Assembly: GCA_029964075.1 (NCBI GenBank)
Contig: CM057136.1
Location: 6,820,001-6,884,000 of the forward strand
Direction of reading: 5' to 3'
From: Patiria pectinifera
Taxonomy: Eukaryota; Echinodermata; Asteroidea; Valvatida; Asterinidae
Length of the DNA: 64,000 nucleotides
In this document: piece after piece, positions 35,640-46,239 of the stretch
Position numbering within the stretch: position 1 is the first letter of the stretch
How the letters are laid out: each line of letters begins with the position of its first letter
Notes under the pieces: generated by a model
Seen by the model: only the letters and a program-made list of their open reading frames with translations
The model's database searches: none
What the model was told of the DNA's origin: nothing
Translations under genes and position numbers: made by a program

Positions 35640-36180
35640 GGTAGAAGAGGCATGGCCCGGCCTCCCCCCCTCCCTTGGATCAGCCCTTGGGCCTTTGGCA
35701 CACCGTACACCCTCCGCCCCCGGCAGTAACCTCTCTGGGTCCGCACATGAATTTTAGTAAAGAGACCATTTTTTTTCATCGCGAGAGGGACACTGTGGCT
35801 TTTGATGCCAGCTCAGTGACCATTTTATTCGCGCGAGGAGGAGCACTATTGTGTTCTAAAGGCCAGTTTTCCATGAGAGGGGCACAATTTTAATGTTGTG
35901 AGCGGGGCACTACTAAAATTGTTCTTTTGAGGGGTTGTTTTCTGTTTCGAGAAGTTGCATAATCTTGTTAATGTGAGAGGGGCACTTGTGTTTTTGAGGG
36001 GCATCCATTACAAGAGAGGAAACAATTTGTTTGGAGCGTGATTATATGCTTTCATGTGTGTGTTTGAGGGGCATTTTTGTTTTCATCTCGAGGGGCACAG
36101 TTAGGCCTATATCCGCGGAAGGGGGCACTTTTGTTGGCTTGGGAAATCCGGGGGGGAGGTCAAGTGCCCCCAGCCCCCTA
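35640..36180. repeat. GAGGGGCAC degenerate repeat array
   Basis: About ten irregularly spaced words of the type GAGGGGCAC(T), opening with a C-run and closing with a G-run and C-run pair. It looks like a decayed interspersed element. The frames across it on both strands are by-products of the word. Confidence 0.6.
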
Positions 36181-36515
36181 CCGCATGTTATTGTACGCGG
36201 ATAGCATTGGTCCATTGCCAGACTTATATGTAGTCTGGCACGCGGCAACAGTAATAACCCGTGCACACATTATTCCGCGTTGCTGCGATGTGTGGAGCGG
36301 GATCGGGAATATGCTTTGCCCGTGCCCGACGGAGGGCCGTCTGGCATTGTCTGGTCACATCGCGGTGTTTGCTCAGCGCGTACCTGGACAGCGCGAAGGT
36401 CAGAAGGGTGGGGGGGGGGGCAGGCGCGGTTCTAGAACCTAATTTTTTTTTTGCTTTGCTTTTGTTTTGTTTATCTTAGTTAGCGGATACAATCGATACC
36501 GAAAACATACCGGCA
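36181..36515. other. GC-rich stretch before the orphan exon
   Basis: Higher GC than its surroundings, with a short inverted repeat around CCAGACT/AGTCTGG (36219-36239). No exon recognised; could include a promoter for the frame at 36516, but no TATA box is clear. Confidence 0.3.
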
Positions 36516-36799
36516 ATGCATTTTTTATTGCGTGAAATTTTCTTCATTTTAGATACCCTTATGGGCGTGGTTTCGGCCGAGCGGGTCTGCTACTTTAGCC
36601 AGGAGCCTGATGCGAGACAGCCAGGCCGTCTTCGCTGGTTTATGCCGGGGAGTAAGGAAGATCATTGCGCCTGTACCAGAACCAGACCGGGTCCCGTCTA
36701 CACGCAGCCAGTCCGTTGGTCTCATCCACCGTTCTACACCGACACTCCAATCTTTACAGACGACCAGGAGGACATTCATGATTACTTCAACTGTCATGG
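36516..36799 (+). CDS. Possible first exon of a secreted Cys-containing protein
   Basis: From ATG 36516 the frame is open to a canonical donor (CATG|GTGAGTAT at 36799/36800), leaving in phase 1. Residues 1-22 (MHFLLREIFFILDTLMGVVSAE) can be read as a weak signal peptide. The rest has four cysteines (VCYF, HCAC, FNCHG) and is proline- and aromatic-rich with no repeats, unlike the junk frames around it. Alternatively the AG at 36551-36552 (TTCTTCATTTTAG) is an acceptor and this is an internal exon. No family recognised. A candidate continuation in the right phase is an AG at about 43920 followed by an open stretch with four cysteines to TAA at about 44070, but that is a guess. Confidence 0.4.
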
Positions 36800-37079
36800 T
36801 GAGTATAGGCCTATTGTAATTATTATACCTAAGACCTAATGACAGTACACTTTGTTTTACATGAAACAATAGTATGATCAAAATGATCCTTGCCAGAGCT
36901 TACAAATGTGACGCCCAAAAATGCGAAACCGACGGCACACATGGAGCACCATACTTTAGACGTTACCTAGATTGATAGCGATTTGTGATAAATACCACGT
37001 GACAATATTATTACTGCACATATTTTGCCTCCATTTACAAATTTACATTTTACATTTAAAGATTTAAGTTTCCTTAAAA

Positions 37080-38092
37080 AATAAAGCCGTTGATTTGCTT
37101 TTTTTTCTGAATCCTAATTGTGTTTGCATTCCAATTTAACTTGTCATCCACAACAGCTCCTAAGTATTTAAACTCATGAACAATTTCAACATCTGTGTTG
37201 TCAATTTCAACCGGTTCCTTCCGTTTTTCGTTTTGCGAAAAGCAAGTATCATCTCTTTGGTTTTCTGTACATTTAAAATCAGGTGGTTTCTATCGCACCA
37301 CTTCACAAATATATTAATTCATACCTATACTCCACCTCAGAGTTATTGGTGATCAACCCAGATAAGGCGGTGTCATCAGCAAATTTTGTCATCACACATG
37401 ATCTACTTTCAGGACAAAAATCACTAGTGTAAAAAGAAAACAGTAAAGGTGACAAGACACAGCCTTGAGGCACCCCAGTGCTGATGTGGGCAACATCTGA
37501 TACTACATTCTCAAACCTGATCCTTTGTGATTTCTGCAATAAAAAAATCGTTAATCCAGAGTGCAAGATAAGGGTTAACATTTCGCACTTTGCTGATAAG
37601 AGCATATGGTTTGATAGTGTTAAAAGCAGATGAGAAATTTAAAAAAAGGTACGGACATAATTTCCTGGTTTGTCAAGACGATCATAAATATCGTGTAAAA
37701 AGGTGATCATGGCATCTTCAACCCCACGTTTTGCTTTGTAAGCAAACTGAAAGGGATCTGCAAAACTTAGTGTTTCTACAGTCAGAATGTCTCTAACGAT
37801 TTTTTTTCAAAACACTTCATCACTATGGCTGTTATAATTGCTACTGGTCTATAGCCGTTCAGTACTGTCGGGTTGGTTTTCTTGGGAACAGGAACGATGA
37901 TAGAAGATTTCCATAAGCTTGGTACAGTGTGGCTGTCTAAGGACTACTGGGACAGGTGTCGGAACATTCCTGCGAGTTCTTTATAACAAGATTTCAGGAG
38001 CCTCCCCGAGATCTCGTCAGGACCAGCAGATTTGCTTGGTTTGATGGCTTTGAGAGATTTCTCAACATCCCCAATTGAGAGTTGAAGCCTAG
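37080..38092 (-). pseudogene. Decayed LINE reverse transcriptase fragment
   Basis: Minus-strand pieces read in order: SLKAIKPSKSAGPDEISG, IIVPVPKKTNPTVLNGYRPV (finger/motif 1-2), TGVPQGCVLSPLLFS (motif B), TKFADDTALSG (catalytic FADD) and EFKYLGAVVDDKLNW. Stops and frameshifts separate them, and no endonuclease is seen. It belongs to the jockey/CR1-like side of non-LTR retrotransposons and is older than, and different from, the LINE at 38547-42620. Confidence 0.8.
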
Positions 38093-38167
38093 TACTACAT
38101 CCTTACTTCAATAAAATTTTCTAGCATATAAGACTGACTGGATAATTATAAGGGACATAGTATCGAT

Positions 38168-38543
38168 CAAAACTGGCTACCATTATACCCTAAAGTTGCG
38201 CGCATTAACCTTGTCTCCAGATATCATCAAGTAGTCTTGCCAATTGATGAGCTTCAAATTCACCAAGTTGCTTACTGGCACAGTTACTCCATTAAAACTT
38301 CATGGAAAATCATGTGAACAATGATAACATGGTGATATTTAGCCCAGAAAACAAAAACGGGGGAAAACGATATAATTATTTACATGATTTCCCATTTATT
38401 ATTGTTAGGGTAACTGTGCCATAAGTAACTTGTGAATTTGAATCTCATCAATACTGAGGTTTGGAAAAACGACTTGATGTTATCTGAGGAAAAAAAGGAA
38501 ATGCGCGCAACTTTAGGGTATAATGGAAGCCATTTGAAACTTC
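38168..38543. mobile_element. ~376-bp foldback next to the LINE 3' end
   Basis: Left (about 38168-38289) and right (about 38405-38543) arms are inverted copies sharing CCATTATACCCTAAAGTTGC. The LINE poly(A) tail begins within a few bases of its right end, so the LINE seems to have landed at its edge. Non-coding. Confidence 0.75.
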
Positions 38544-38829
38544 CTTATTTTTTTTTATTTTTTTTTTTTTTGGGTTTATTATTTTACCCTCGTGGCCATA
38601 GGCCAAATTACGGTAAAATTACAATTCAAAATTAAATAAACAGAATGCATATCATATACAAATTGTTAATATTATTCAAAAATAAATAATGAATATACAA
38701 CTACACACACAAACATCTACACAGACTTTACACAAAGACAAAAACCAAACAAAACACATGATGTGAGCAGGTTTGCAGAGATATATGCTAAGATATGAGG
38801 AATTATAATTTGCGGTGATTAAAAGAACA

Positions 38830-40443
38830 CTATCCATTTAATAAATCAATAAAATATGAAATGGGACTGTTTCTAAAACGACAGGTCCTAGTGTGAAGCT
38901 GAGAAATATTATTGGCATTTCGTAAATTGCGAGTATGTCTCTCATGTCTGGTAGGAGGTAAGAGATGCCCAGTACGACTTGACTTGGAAAGCCCGTTGGC
39001 AAACTGCTGGCAGTGGTCTTTCCTCCTACCAGACAGGGTTTCTAGTTCACAATCTATAAGGGCGTCATTATATGAAGTAAATTTACTTCCTAATATTATA
39101 CGACATGCCCGTCGTTGTAACTGTTCTAGTTGGTGAGACTGTTGACATGTGAGTGATGAATGCCACACCACATCGGCGTACTCCAAGAGAGGGCGAATAT
39201 AACCTTTATATACAGTTATAAGCTCCGATAGTGTAAAACCAAACTTTTTAAGTAAACGGAGCATATGCAATTTACGATTAAATTTGATGGAAATCTCCAA
39301 AATATTTTTGTCCCAATGTAAATCATTTTGTATCCAGACACCAAGAATTTTAGCTTCATGAACGTACTGAAGGCTGCGTTCATTAATTTTAAGAACAGGA
39401 GGGATGGGGAGATCGCGTTTGAAACATACTTGAAGAGCCTGACATTTACTTGGATTTAAACTAAGTTTATTATTGTCTGTCCATTTGCAAAATTGATCAA
39501 GAATTTCCTGGAGTCTGCTACTAAATGTGTGTAAACGGTTTTCAGCCAGAGTCAGGTCGTCAACATATTTCCAACAATTCATATTACTGGGAACGTCACT
39601 AATAGCATCATTAATAATGGCCTGAAAGCCAATAGGTCCCAATTTCGTGCCCTGAGGCAAACCACCTGTCAGCGTTTTATATGGGGACAAAATCTGGTTA
39701 TAACGAACACATTGCATCCGGCTGCTGAGAAAATCGCACAACCAAGGGACAATGGCTCCACGGACCCCCAAGCGAATGAATTTTTCGATGATGAGTTGGT
39801 GATCCACCCTATCAAAAGCCTTGGAGAAGTCCGTTAGAACCACCGTACCGACATTGCCGATTCTATCAGCACCCTGGTGCAAAAAATGGAGGAGGCTAAC
39901 CAAATAATGTGCAGTACTTACACCTTTAACATTGCCAAACTGGTGGGGGTCAATTTTGTCCCTAATGTCTTCTAGAACCCATCCGGTAATGAAACCTTCT
40001 GCAATTTTGGCAAAACAATCAGTAAGTGAAATAGGTCGTAACTTGTCTGCACTAGGTGGGTTGGATTTGGGTATAGGCACAACAATGGCTTTTTTCCACT
40101 GTTCTGGAACGACACCCTCATTATATGAAGCATTTAAGATATCACATAATGGCGTACTAAACTCGTATGCAAATTCCTTGATAATTTTAAGAGGAATGCC
40201 ATCTGGACCGCTCGATTTGCCAGGTTTGACCCGTCTTAGCTGCGCATAAACATCCCAAGGGTAAAGTTTTGGAGGAGGGCTTGGGGCAGGAAGGAAAGCC
40301 TCCAGTTTGTCAAGATTCAGGGGCAAAATGTCAGAAGACACTTTAACGAAGGTCTCATTAATGGATTCAGCAATCTTGGCATGATCATCCTCGCTTATAC
40401 CCGGGATGGAGATGCGCAGCCCAGTCTTGTCATTCCTGGTCAT
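38830..40443 (-). CDS. LINE ORF, reverse transcriptase part
   Basis: 537 residues from an internal Met, open to TAG at 38830. Order: VKPGKSSGPDGIP (about 73-84), AIVVPIPKSN, RPISLTDCFAKIAEGF, TDFSKAFDRVDH (motif A, Asp205), GGLPQGTKLGPIGF (motif B), YVDD (motif C, 293-296), ILGVWI and a C-terminal thumb/CHC-poor tail. All polymerase residues are in place. It would copy the element RNA at the nicked target. It cannot be translated from the normal start because of the three upstream stops. Confidence 0.88.
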   Translation of the reverse strand: MTRNDKTGLRISIPGISEDDHAKIAESINETFVKVSSDILPLNLDKLEAFLPAPSPPPKLYPWDVYAQLRRVKPGKSSGPDGIPLKIIKEFAYEFSTPLCDILNASYNEGVVPEQWKKAIVVPIPKSNPPSADKLRPISLTDCFAKIAEGFITGWVLEDIRDKIDPHQFGNVKGVSTAHYLVSLLHFLHQGADRIGNVGTVVLTDFSKAFDRVDHQLIIEKFIRLGVRGAIVPWLCDFLSSRMQCVRYNQILSPYKTLTGGLPQGTKLGPIGFQAIINDAISDVPSNMNCWKYVDDLTLAENRLHTFSSRLQEILDQFCKWTDNNKLSLNPSKCQALQVCFKRDLPIPPVLKINERSLQYVHEAKILGVWIQNDLHWDKNILEISIKFNRKLHMLRLLKKFGFTLSELITVYKGYIRPLLEYADVVWHSSLTCQQSHQLEQLQRRACRIILGSKFTSYNDALIDCELETLSGRRKDHCQQFANGLSKSSRTGHLLPPTRHERHTRNLRNANNISQLHTRTCRFRNSPISYFIDLLNG

Positions 40444-40464
40444 CTTGCGTATCTGTTGATGTCA

Positions 40465-40881
40465 TTTTCTGGGCTCAGTGAACTGTAACCTACGGACTCT
40501 ATTAGCATAGTAATTTACTTTGCACTTGTGTATTTCAGACTTCACCTGGTTACGTAAAAATTTAAATTAACCCATTTCACCCTTGGAAAATGCACTTTGA
40601 CGTAACTTAATTAATGATTTAATTTTGGTATTTATCCATGGTTTGTCATTGCTGTGACATTTAACTGTTATCAAAGGAAATATTGATTTAATTGCATTGC
40701 TCACTGAAAGGTAAAAGGCATCAGTTTTCTGCTGAGTTGAGTTAGCATTAACAATGCTATTCCAATCCTGAGACTGGACCCATCTCCCAAATTCACAGAC
40801 CTGGGAGTCTTTCATAGGACGATAGGTCCTTTTAGTGCTGGCATGTTTAATTTTGTGATAGCCTTTAGGTTTCCACACAAT
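40465..40881 (-). pseudogene. LINE linker region with clustered stops
   Basis: Same frame as the endonuclease and RT parts. It reads IVWKPKGYHKIKHAS, then a conserved-looking linker, TAA at 40567-40569, FKFLRNQVKSEIHKCK and a closing TGA at 40462-40464. Together with the TGA at 40882 all three nonsense codons of the element fall in 423 bp. Confidence 0.8.
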
Positions 40882-42435
40882 TCAAGAATGATCACTCTTT
40901 CCAATCGGGCCAATAACATAAGGGGTATCATAAAAACCCTCCATATTTGTGACAATAAAATCCAAAATTGCATCCTTTCGAGTCGGGCACTTAACAATTT
41001 GCTTAAGGTTATACGAACATAAAATTGATCTGATATTCATTCTGTTAAAATCTCCAAGCAAGACAAAACCGACATCAGGGTACTTTGTTGCTAAAAAATC
41101 CATCGATTCTTGAATGTGCAGTTCTAACTCATGTTGATGAGGAGATCCCGGAGGGTTGTAAACTCCACACACTATCATTAAAGAGACTGTTCGTGGGAGT
41201 CGCTTGGGCTGTACAAGAGTCCATACACATTCTAGCTCCTCCGGCACAGTTATTTCAGTGACCTGTTTTGAAGTAATGTCCGATTTTACGTACAGAGCTA
41301 CACCTCCCCCTTTTGAATGACTACGGTTCTTGCAAAAAAGTTGATACTCTTTCACGTTGGTCATGTTATCACCGAGGTTCTGATGAAACCAAGTCTCTGT
41401 GATGATACCTATATCAATTGACTCCTGATGCAAAATCGTTTCAAGTTCCTCCATCTTATTAACCAAGGACTGAGCGTTCGTCAAAAAGAACGATGGAAAG
41501 TCTCTGGAGTACTCCTTATTGGTTAACGACACATTTTCAGGAGCTTTGGGAATGGCGGTTAAAACTCTAACACGTGTGTCACAGCTACATGGATCCTTAG
41601 GAGCACTACTAACAGTTCTTGCAGTCACATGCACAGTGATGTTCCTCCTCGTATCTTTGCCAGCTCTGCGTCCTCTGCGCACTCGTCTCCTAAGTCCAAG
41701 TTCGCAGATTCTTTCTTTAATTTTGGTGGGTAGAGTATGGACTTGATTTGCGTCTTTCAGTTTGTATAAGTCATGTATGCTATATCTGACTATGCTGTGA
41801 CGGATCACCTCAGAGGTAGGATGGTGTAATAGTACACAACCATGATTGTCCAGAGTGTAGTGCCATGTGGCATCCAAATAACTTGTAGGTCTACTACGCT
41901 GTATACGACCTACTGGTCGTGCTGGTGAGTTCCATAGGAGGAATCCTGCACTTGATGTACTACGTGCATGGCTGGGTAATAGGTCTACTTGCGTTCGTTG
42001 GCTTTTACTCATGCTATCAGTTCTAAGTTTATCGGTGGGCTTGTTCTGTAGGTGTGACCCAGATGATGTTCGTGGACCAGGGTTCTTGGACACATCTTTG
42101 AAGACAGTCAAATCAACCAACGGGTCAGGGCCAGGAACAAATATCGAAGTATATCCATGTTTTGTCCACTTGAACACTGGCATTCTGGAACTAGGCCTAA
42201 TGCTGGGATTTCTCTCATTCCTCCATGTCGTAACATTTATCAGTTCAGCATGATTTACACATCTGCAAAACTCAGGTTTGCATAAAAGACTTCCCGCAAA
42301 GGCAAAAGCGAGTATAACTCGGAGAATAATCCGTGAGCAGGTAGGCCTACACTGCCTTCGACTAGTAGTTGCCGCCATGTTGTTTGAAAACCAGTCATTC
42401 CATTTGTGCAGAAAGTAGGTTGATAAAAAGGACAA
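40882..42435 (-). CDS. LINE ORF, N-terminal region plus APE endonuclease
   Basis: 517 residues. Residues 36-52 are hydrophobic (RIILRVILAFAFAGSLL); D114-P121 is DVSKNPGP, a 2A-like motif. Residues about 245-265 are very basic (LRRRVRRGRRAGK), suited to nucleic acid binding. The APE-like endonuclease begins near 315 with NAQSLVNK and has ITETWF (catalytic Glu 347), VCGVYNPPG, LLGDFNRMN, DFIVTN and GKSDH; all six motifs are intact. It nicks target DNA to prime reverse transcription. The TGA comes one residue after SDH. ATG 42435 is the first in frame; Met20 (MAATTS) is an alternative start. Confidence 0.85.
   Translation of the reverse strand: MSFLSTYFLHKWNDWFSNNMAATTSRRQCRPTCSRIILRVILAFAFAGSLLCKPEFCRCVNHAELINVTTWRNERNPSIRPSSRMPVFKWTKHGYTSIFVPGPDPLVDLTVFKDVSKNPGPRTSSGSHLQNKPTDKLRTDSMSKSQRTQVDLLPSHARSTSSAGFLLWNSPARPVGRIQRSRPTSYLDATWHYTLDNHGCVLLHHPTSEVIRHSIVRYSIHDLYKLKDANQVHTLPTKIKERICELGLRRRVRRGRRAGKDTRRNITVHVTARTVSSAPKDPCSCDTRVRVLTAIPKAPENVSLTNKEYSRDFPSFFLTNAQSLVNKMEELETILHQESIDIGIITETWFHQNLGDNMTNVKEYQLFCKNRSHSKGGGVALYVKSDITSKQVTEITVPEELECVWTLVQPKRLPRTVSLMIVCGVYNPPGSPHQHELELHIQESMDFLATKYPDVGFVLLGDFNRMNIRSILCSYNLKQIVKCPTRKDAILDFIVTNMEGFYDTPYVIGPIGKSDHS
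42073..42096 (-). other. 2A-like motif (DVSKNPGP) in the LINE ORF
   Basis: Codons 114-121 read D-V-S-K-N-P-G-P. 2A and 2A-like peptides end in D-x-E-x-N-P-G-P and make the ribosome skip the Gly-Pro bond. Here the usual Glu is Ser. 2A-like motifs near the N-terminus of APE-type non-LTR elements are known from sea urchin and amphioxus. Skipping would separate a 120-residue leader with the hydrophobic segment from the endonuclease-RT protein. Activity with Ser at this place is uncertain. Confidence 0.65.
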
Positions 42436-44467
42436 ATTTACTCACTCCACAAGAAACATCGACGACAAATCCACATCCACAATTAATAACAGGTAGACCA
42501 ACATCAAAATATTCAGTAGTAAAACGACAGATGAACACTTTAAAAAGAGATATTCACGGAATAAAAACTTAACGACAAGAGCTAAAATAACGGGCAAGCC
42601 AACTCTACAAGGGCGCCCTCTACTTTTTTTGTCCTCAAATTTTCAAGTCTCCGACGTGCTTTAGAACAGTGTATTTAAGAAAGGACGTAAGTAAAATCCC
42701 CAAAATATACTTTCAAAAAAAATAAAAATAAATAAACATCTTCCCAAATATGGGAATAAATACATTACACGGCAGGGATTAACGCTTTATGCAAATGAGG
42801 CAGCCTTCCCAAAAGAATTCCAGGTGTCACCCCTTCTAAATATCTTCTTTAGGGCTATAAGAATATATCTGCCAAGTTTGTGGTGTCATTAGGTAAAGGG
42901 TATGCATTTAGCCTTAACCTGTCCGTGTTTGTAGTGTTGCAAGTATTTAACGCGCTGTTGGTTGTATGCACGCGTTGGATGTTCAGCCGATACCCATTCG
43001 TCAAGCTTTCTACCAGTTTCTCCATAGATGATCATTGCCGCACGCTTTGCGTCACAGCAACAATACCTTTTCATTGAAAATAACTCTAATGGAATCATTA
43101 TTCATCCTTCTTTGTACCGCTGATGAATGTAGACATTTAAATAAATAAGCTAACGTTTTGCATATTTTATGAACATCAACAAAAGAGACACAACCACTAA
43201 TTGCCTCCACCTGCCGCATTTTGATAAAATGTCATTTTTAGTCTCCGTTTAATATTAATTTACACCTTTCTGAATGTAGCACAAGCATATTAACATTCAA
43301 TGTACATGTTAACATGTAGACCTACTTTTTTAAGAGGCAAGACAGTTTCATTAGGATCCATATTTCTTTGTTTTTGTTTACTCTGCTAAACAGATGGTCC
43401 CATGGTCGGAGCTGGTTAAGCACAATCTGCACAAAAATAAACTCAAAAACCAAAACATATTGTTTTTGTCCAGGAGAGGGCCAGTCTAAACCTCTGACTG
43501 TCACTGCATGGTGATCGAGTCAGGCAGGCAGTGCAAACATTTATTGCTAATTCCCAAGTACCTAAACAATCTACCCAGGCATCAACAACGCCAGTTGATA
43601 AAGACACCGTGATTGTGTCGCAAGCTCCTGATACGAGCTCTGTAACTCAAGTCCCAAAAAGGTGTCTTCTCTATATTCAATTTATTCATTATTAAGTTAA
43701 ATATACTTTCCTTCTCGACGATAGAAACCGGAAAAAATAACACGTTAAAAGACAGTAATTTGTTTACTTGATATTAACAGTCTGTGAAACCTTCCTTTTA
43801 CAATAAATTAAGACCAGAAGTGTAGAATGCTTCAAAAACGACATTTTAATATAATGTCAGCCATTTTTACTTCTACACATTTTTAAGTAATTATTATTTT
43901 TAAACTATCCTTCATTTTAGCACCATGCATGTGCAAACGAGGACCGCATATCTCAACACTGCACGGAAAACTATACAAGATTGTTTGTGTCACGAAACGA
44001 ACGTTTTCCCTTTGGAATTTTGTTTGTCAGTCTCTCTTTTTCAAAAGACGAACATTTGGCCGAAGGGACATGATGTAAACCGCCATGCGAGTGATCGGTT
44101 CGGAATACCGGGAATAGAGGTTACTGACGAGGCTAACCTGTTTACAACCCTACGCTGTTCAGCCCATACCGATTCCCAAGACTTTCTAGCGGCTTCACCA
44201 TTGATTATAATTGCCGTATAATACGCATGATCACTTCAACAATACCCTTTTTTATTGAAAACAACTCTAATGATATCATTTTTCTTCCTTCTTTGTTCCG
44301 CTGTCCGCTGCACAAGAGACACAACCATTAATCGCCTCTGCCAGCCGCATTAAGATAAAATGTCATTTTGAGTCTCGGTGTCGGGTATCAGTGTTTAGCA
44401 ATGCTATTCAATAATTCAGAGATATCAAGTCAGTTGGCGCAGTTGAATCTCAATTTACCAATTTCAA

Positions 44468-44575
44468 GGACAAATCTGCGATGGCCCTATAGCCAAATAG
44501 CTTCTTTTTTTAAAGACATACACTGACTGTGTGCAATTTGCTATGCTTTTATCATCAAAGTGAACACCCCCCCGA
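44468..44575. mobile_element. Half copy of the GGGCCATCGCAG MITE
   Basis: Matches the right arm of the MITE at 57863-58147 (words TCTGCGATGGCCCTATAG and ATCATCAAAG). The left arm is not present. Confidence 0.65.
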
Positions 44576-44969
44576 AAAAAATTCCAATTAAACAATTGTG
44601 TAACGGGCTTGACATTCATTGTCATTTTGTTTTGAAAGTAAGTGTGGCATGAAGAGCCTTCTAACGTGATCACAGAATACTTAATGACTTATTTCTTTGT
44701 TTTATTACAATTGACGACGAGTCTATCTTCAAGAAAATAATTGGTCTAATTTAATGAACACTTTTTTTTCAGCAGCCAAACAGCTCATCGGTCTCAAAAT
44801 AAATGATATAATTAGTGAGCGACCAAATACCGGATAAGCGAGACCCCGAGTATGAGGGTTAAGTGACCTTGAACAGCCGTCATATTGACAATTATCATAT
44901 TGAGTGCTCAGTTAATATGGCTTGGCGAGGACATCGTATATTGTTGGTAAACATCTTTCACATCGCGAA

Positions 44970-45255
44970 GGAGCACGGTTCAACAATATAATATTAAGAA
45001 GATGCAAGGTCAAATGTTAACAATGCGAATGTACATGGTTCATATTGCAAAGAAACAAGGTGCAACATTGACATCAAGCATGACTCATGGTCCACATTGA
45101 CAAGATCGAATGTTAACATTAACAAGAAAGATCGTTCACAATGACAAGAAGCAGCTCCCACATTGCGAAATTATGCAACGTACAACGTGCATATTGCGAA
45201 GGTTAAACGTTCATAATTGCGAAGTTTCAACGTTAATATTGAAAAGGGTAACATT
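44970..45255. repeat. Degenerate 22-30-bp minisatellite
   Basis: About eleven units with the pattern GTTCAACATTGACAAG and variants. Unit length varies, identity is low, so the array is old. The 70-codon frame at 45110 is a product of it. Confidence 0.6.
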
Positions 45256-46196
45256 GAAGTGTCGTTTCAGGGACACAGTATCCCCCTCACAAGTATTTAG
45301 GCTTCTTCAAACAAGTTCATGACGTTTGTCTATCCCACTTGTTTTATATTATTTGGTTCAATTTTGCCTGTATTTTTGCTTTCAGTTAAATCAATCAAGC
45401 TCGCCGTTTCATTTTATTCGTAGGAAAAAGGTGAGTTAAAAGCCTTTATTAACATAGTTTATTAACAGTTGAACATTATCTAATTAAACATGACACTGTT
45501 AAAAATCAATATTCATTAGCATTACATAATTTGGCATACCACTCAACAATCGGTATAGTTTCAATCTAAAAAAAAAACTCTTTAAACAACAAAATTCATC
45601 ACCAATCTGTAGAGTTAATGTTTTAAATATTTAAAATACTGAAGTATAAGTAAAGTTTAACAAGAAAAGTAACGGAATAAAAGAAGTATGCAACGAATGT
45701 AGTATCATGACGCCTGTGTGAGTCGTCAAACAAATCCCTGCAGTTTTGACATTGTTTCTTGACCCGATTCAAATAATGTTAACGTATTTTTAATGAATGA
45801 ACATCGTTGAGGTTAAATGTGTCGTCGAGAAATAGTGGTACTGCAGTTTCTCCAAAGCAGCTTCAGCGTAGTTAGTCTTTTTACAAGCGTTATGGTTAAT
45901 CTAATTACAATTTAACGGCCCGTAATAAACAAAGTGAAATTCAGGCGTCGCTGCCTATGGAATTGCACAGATATATTTATTTGTGATTTGTGATGTATTT
46001 CCAGACCCTAACAAATTCTTGACTTCCTTTCCAATACAAATAATTCGTTTGGTTCGGAAGTGAAGGGACTTCATGAAACATAACACGCCAAGCGATTCAG
46101 CTGAGGTAAGGGTGAAAGTCATCATCTGGAATAACGGGACAATAAACCAATCAAATGCTGGGAGAAAACAATTGAAGTAAAATAATGGTGACTTAC

Positions 46197-46239
46197 CAAA
46201 GACGCAAGCAACAAGTGACGCCAGGGCAAGACGCCGCAT
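46197..46239 (-). CDS. Possible signal-peptide first exon
   Basis: ATG 46239 is followed by 14 codons, MRRLALASLVACVF, and a strong donor TTTG|GTAAGT, leaving in phase 1. A short Arg-Arg start and a hydrophobic core fit a signal peptide, and phase 1 is the phase into exon a of the discoidin genes. The next downstream minus-strand phase-1 acceptor with coding sense that I can see is exon a of gene B (28349), 18 kb away, across mobile DNA. The link is speculative; it may belong to an unrecognised gene or be chance. Confidence 0.35.

Larger units (their letters stand above)
38547..42620 (-). mobile_element. Nearly full-length CR1/L2-like non-LTR retrotransposon
   Basis: One minus-strand reading frame runs from ATG 42435 to a stop at 38830 (3.6 kb) and encodes an N-terminal hydrophobic/basic region, a 2A-like motif, an APE-type endonuclease and a reverse transcriptase. 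It is interrupted only by three in-frame stops (TGA 40882-40884, TAA 40567-40569, TGA 40462-40464); no frameshift is seen. A 3' UTR follows, then AATAAACCC and a poly(A) run (plus-strand T run 38547-38571). The 5' end is approximate, and no target duplication was found. By motif it falls in the CR1/L2 group; a finer clade needs a tree. Confidence 0.88.
42621..46196. other. Non-coding stretch with small duplications
   Basis: 42975-43260 resembles 44140-44390 (shared words around ATTGAAAA-AACTCTAATG and CTTCTTTG-ACCGCTG), a local duplication about 1.15 kb apart. A half MITE (44468-44575) and a degenerate minisatellite (44970-45255) are listed separately. The 98-codon frame at 43925 has no recognisable domain. 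Confidence 0.45.

Noticed and set aside
36077-36479. Frames of 121 and 72 codons on the plus strand
   Set aside because: They overlap in different frames across the GAGGGGCAC repeat and a G-run; no domain or splice support.
40882-42435. Endonuclease ORF and RT ORF as two separate genes
   Set aside because: Both are in the same frame with conserved linker sequence between; the breaks are three point stops, so it is one ORF of a retrotransposon.
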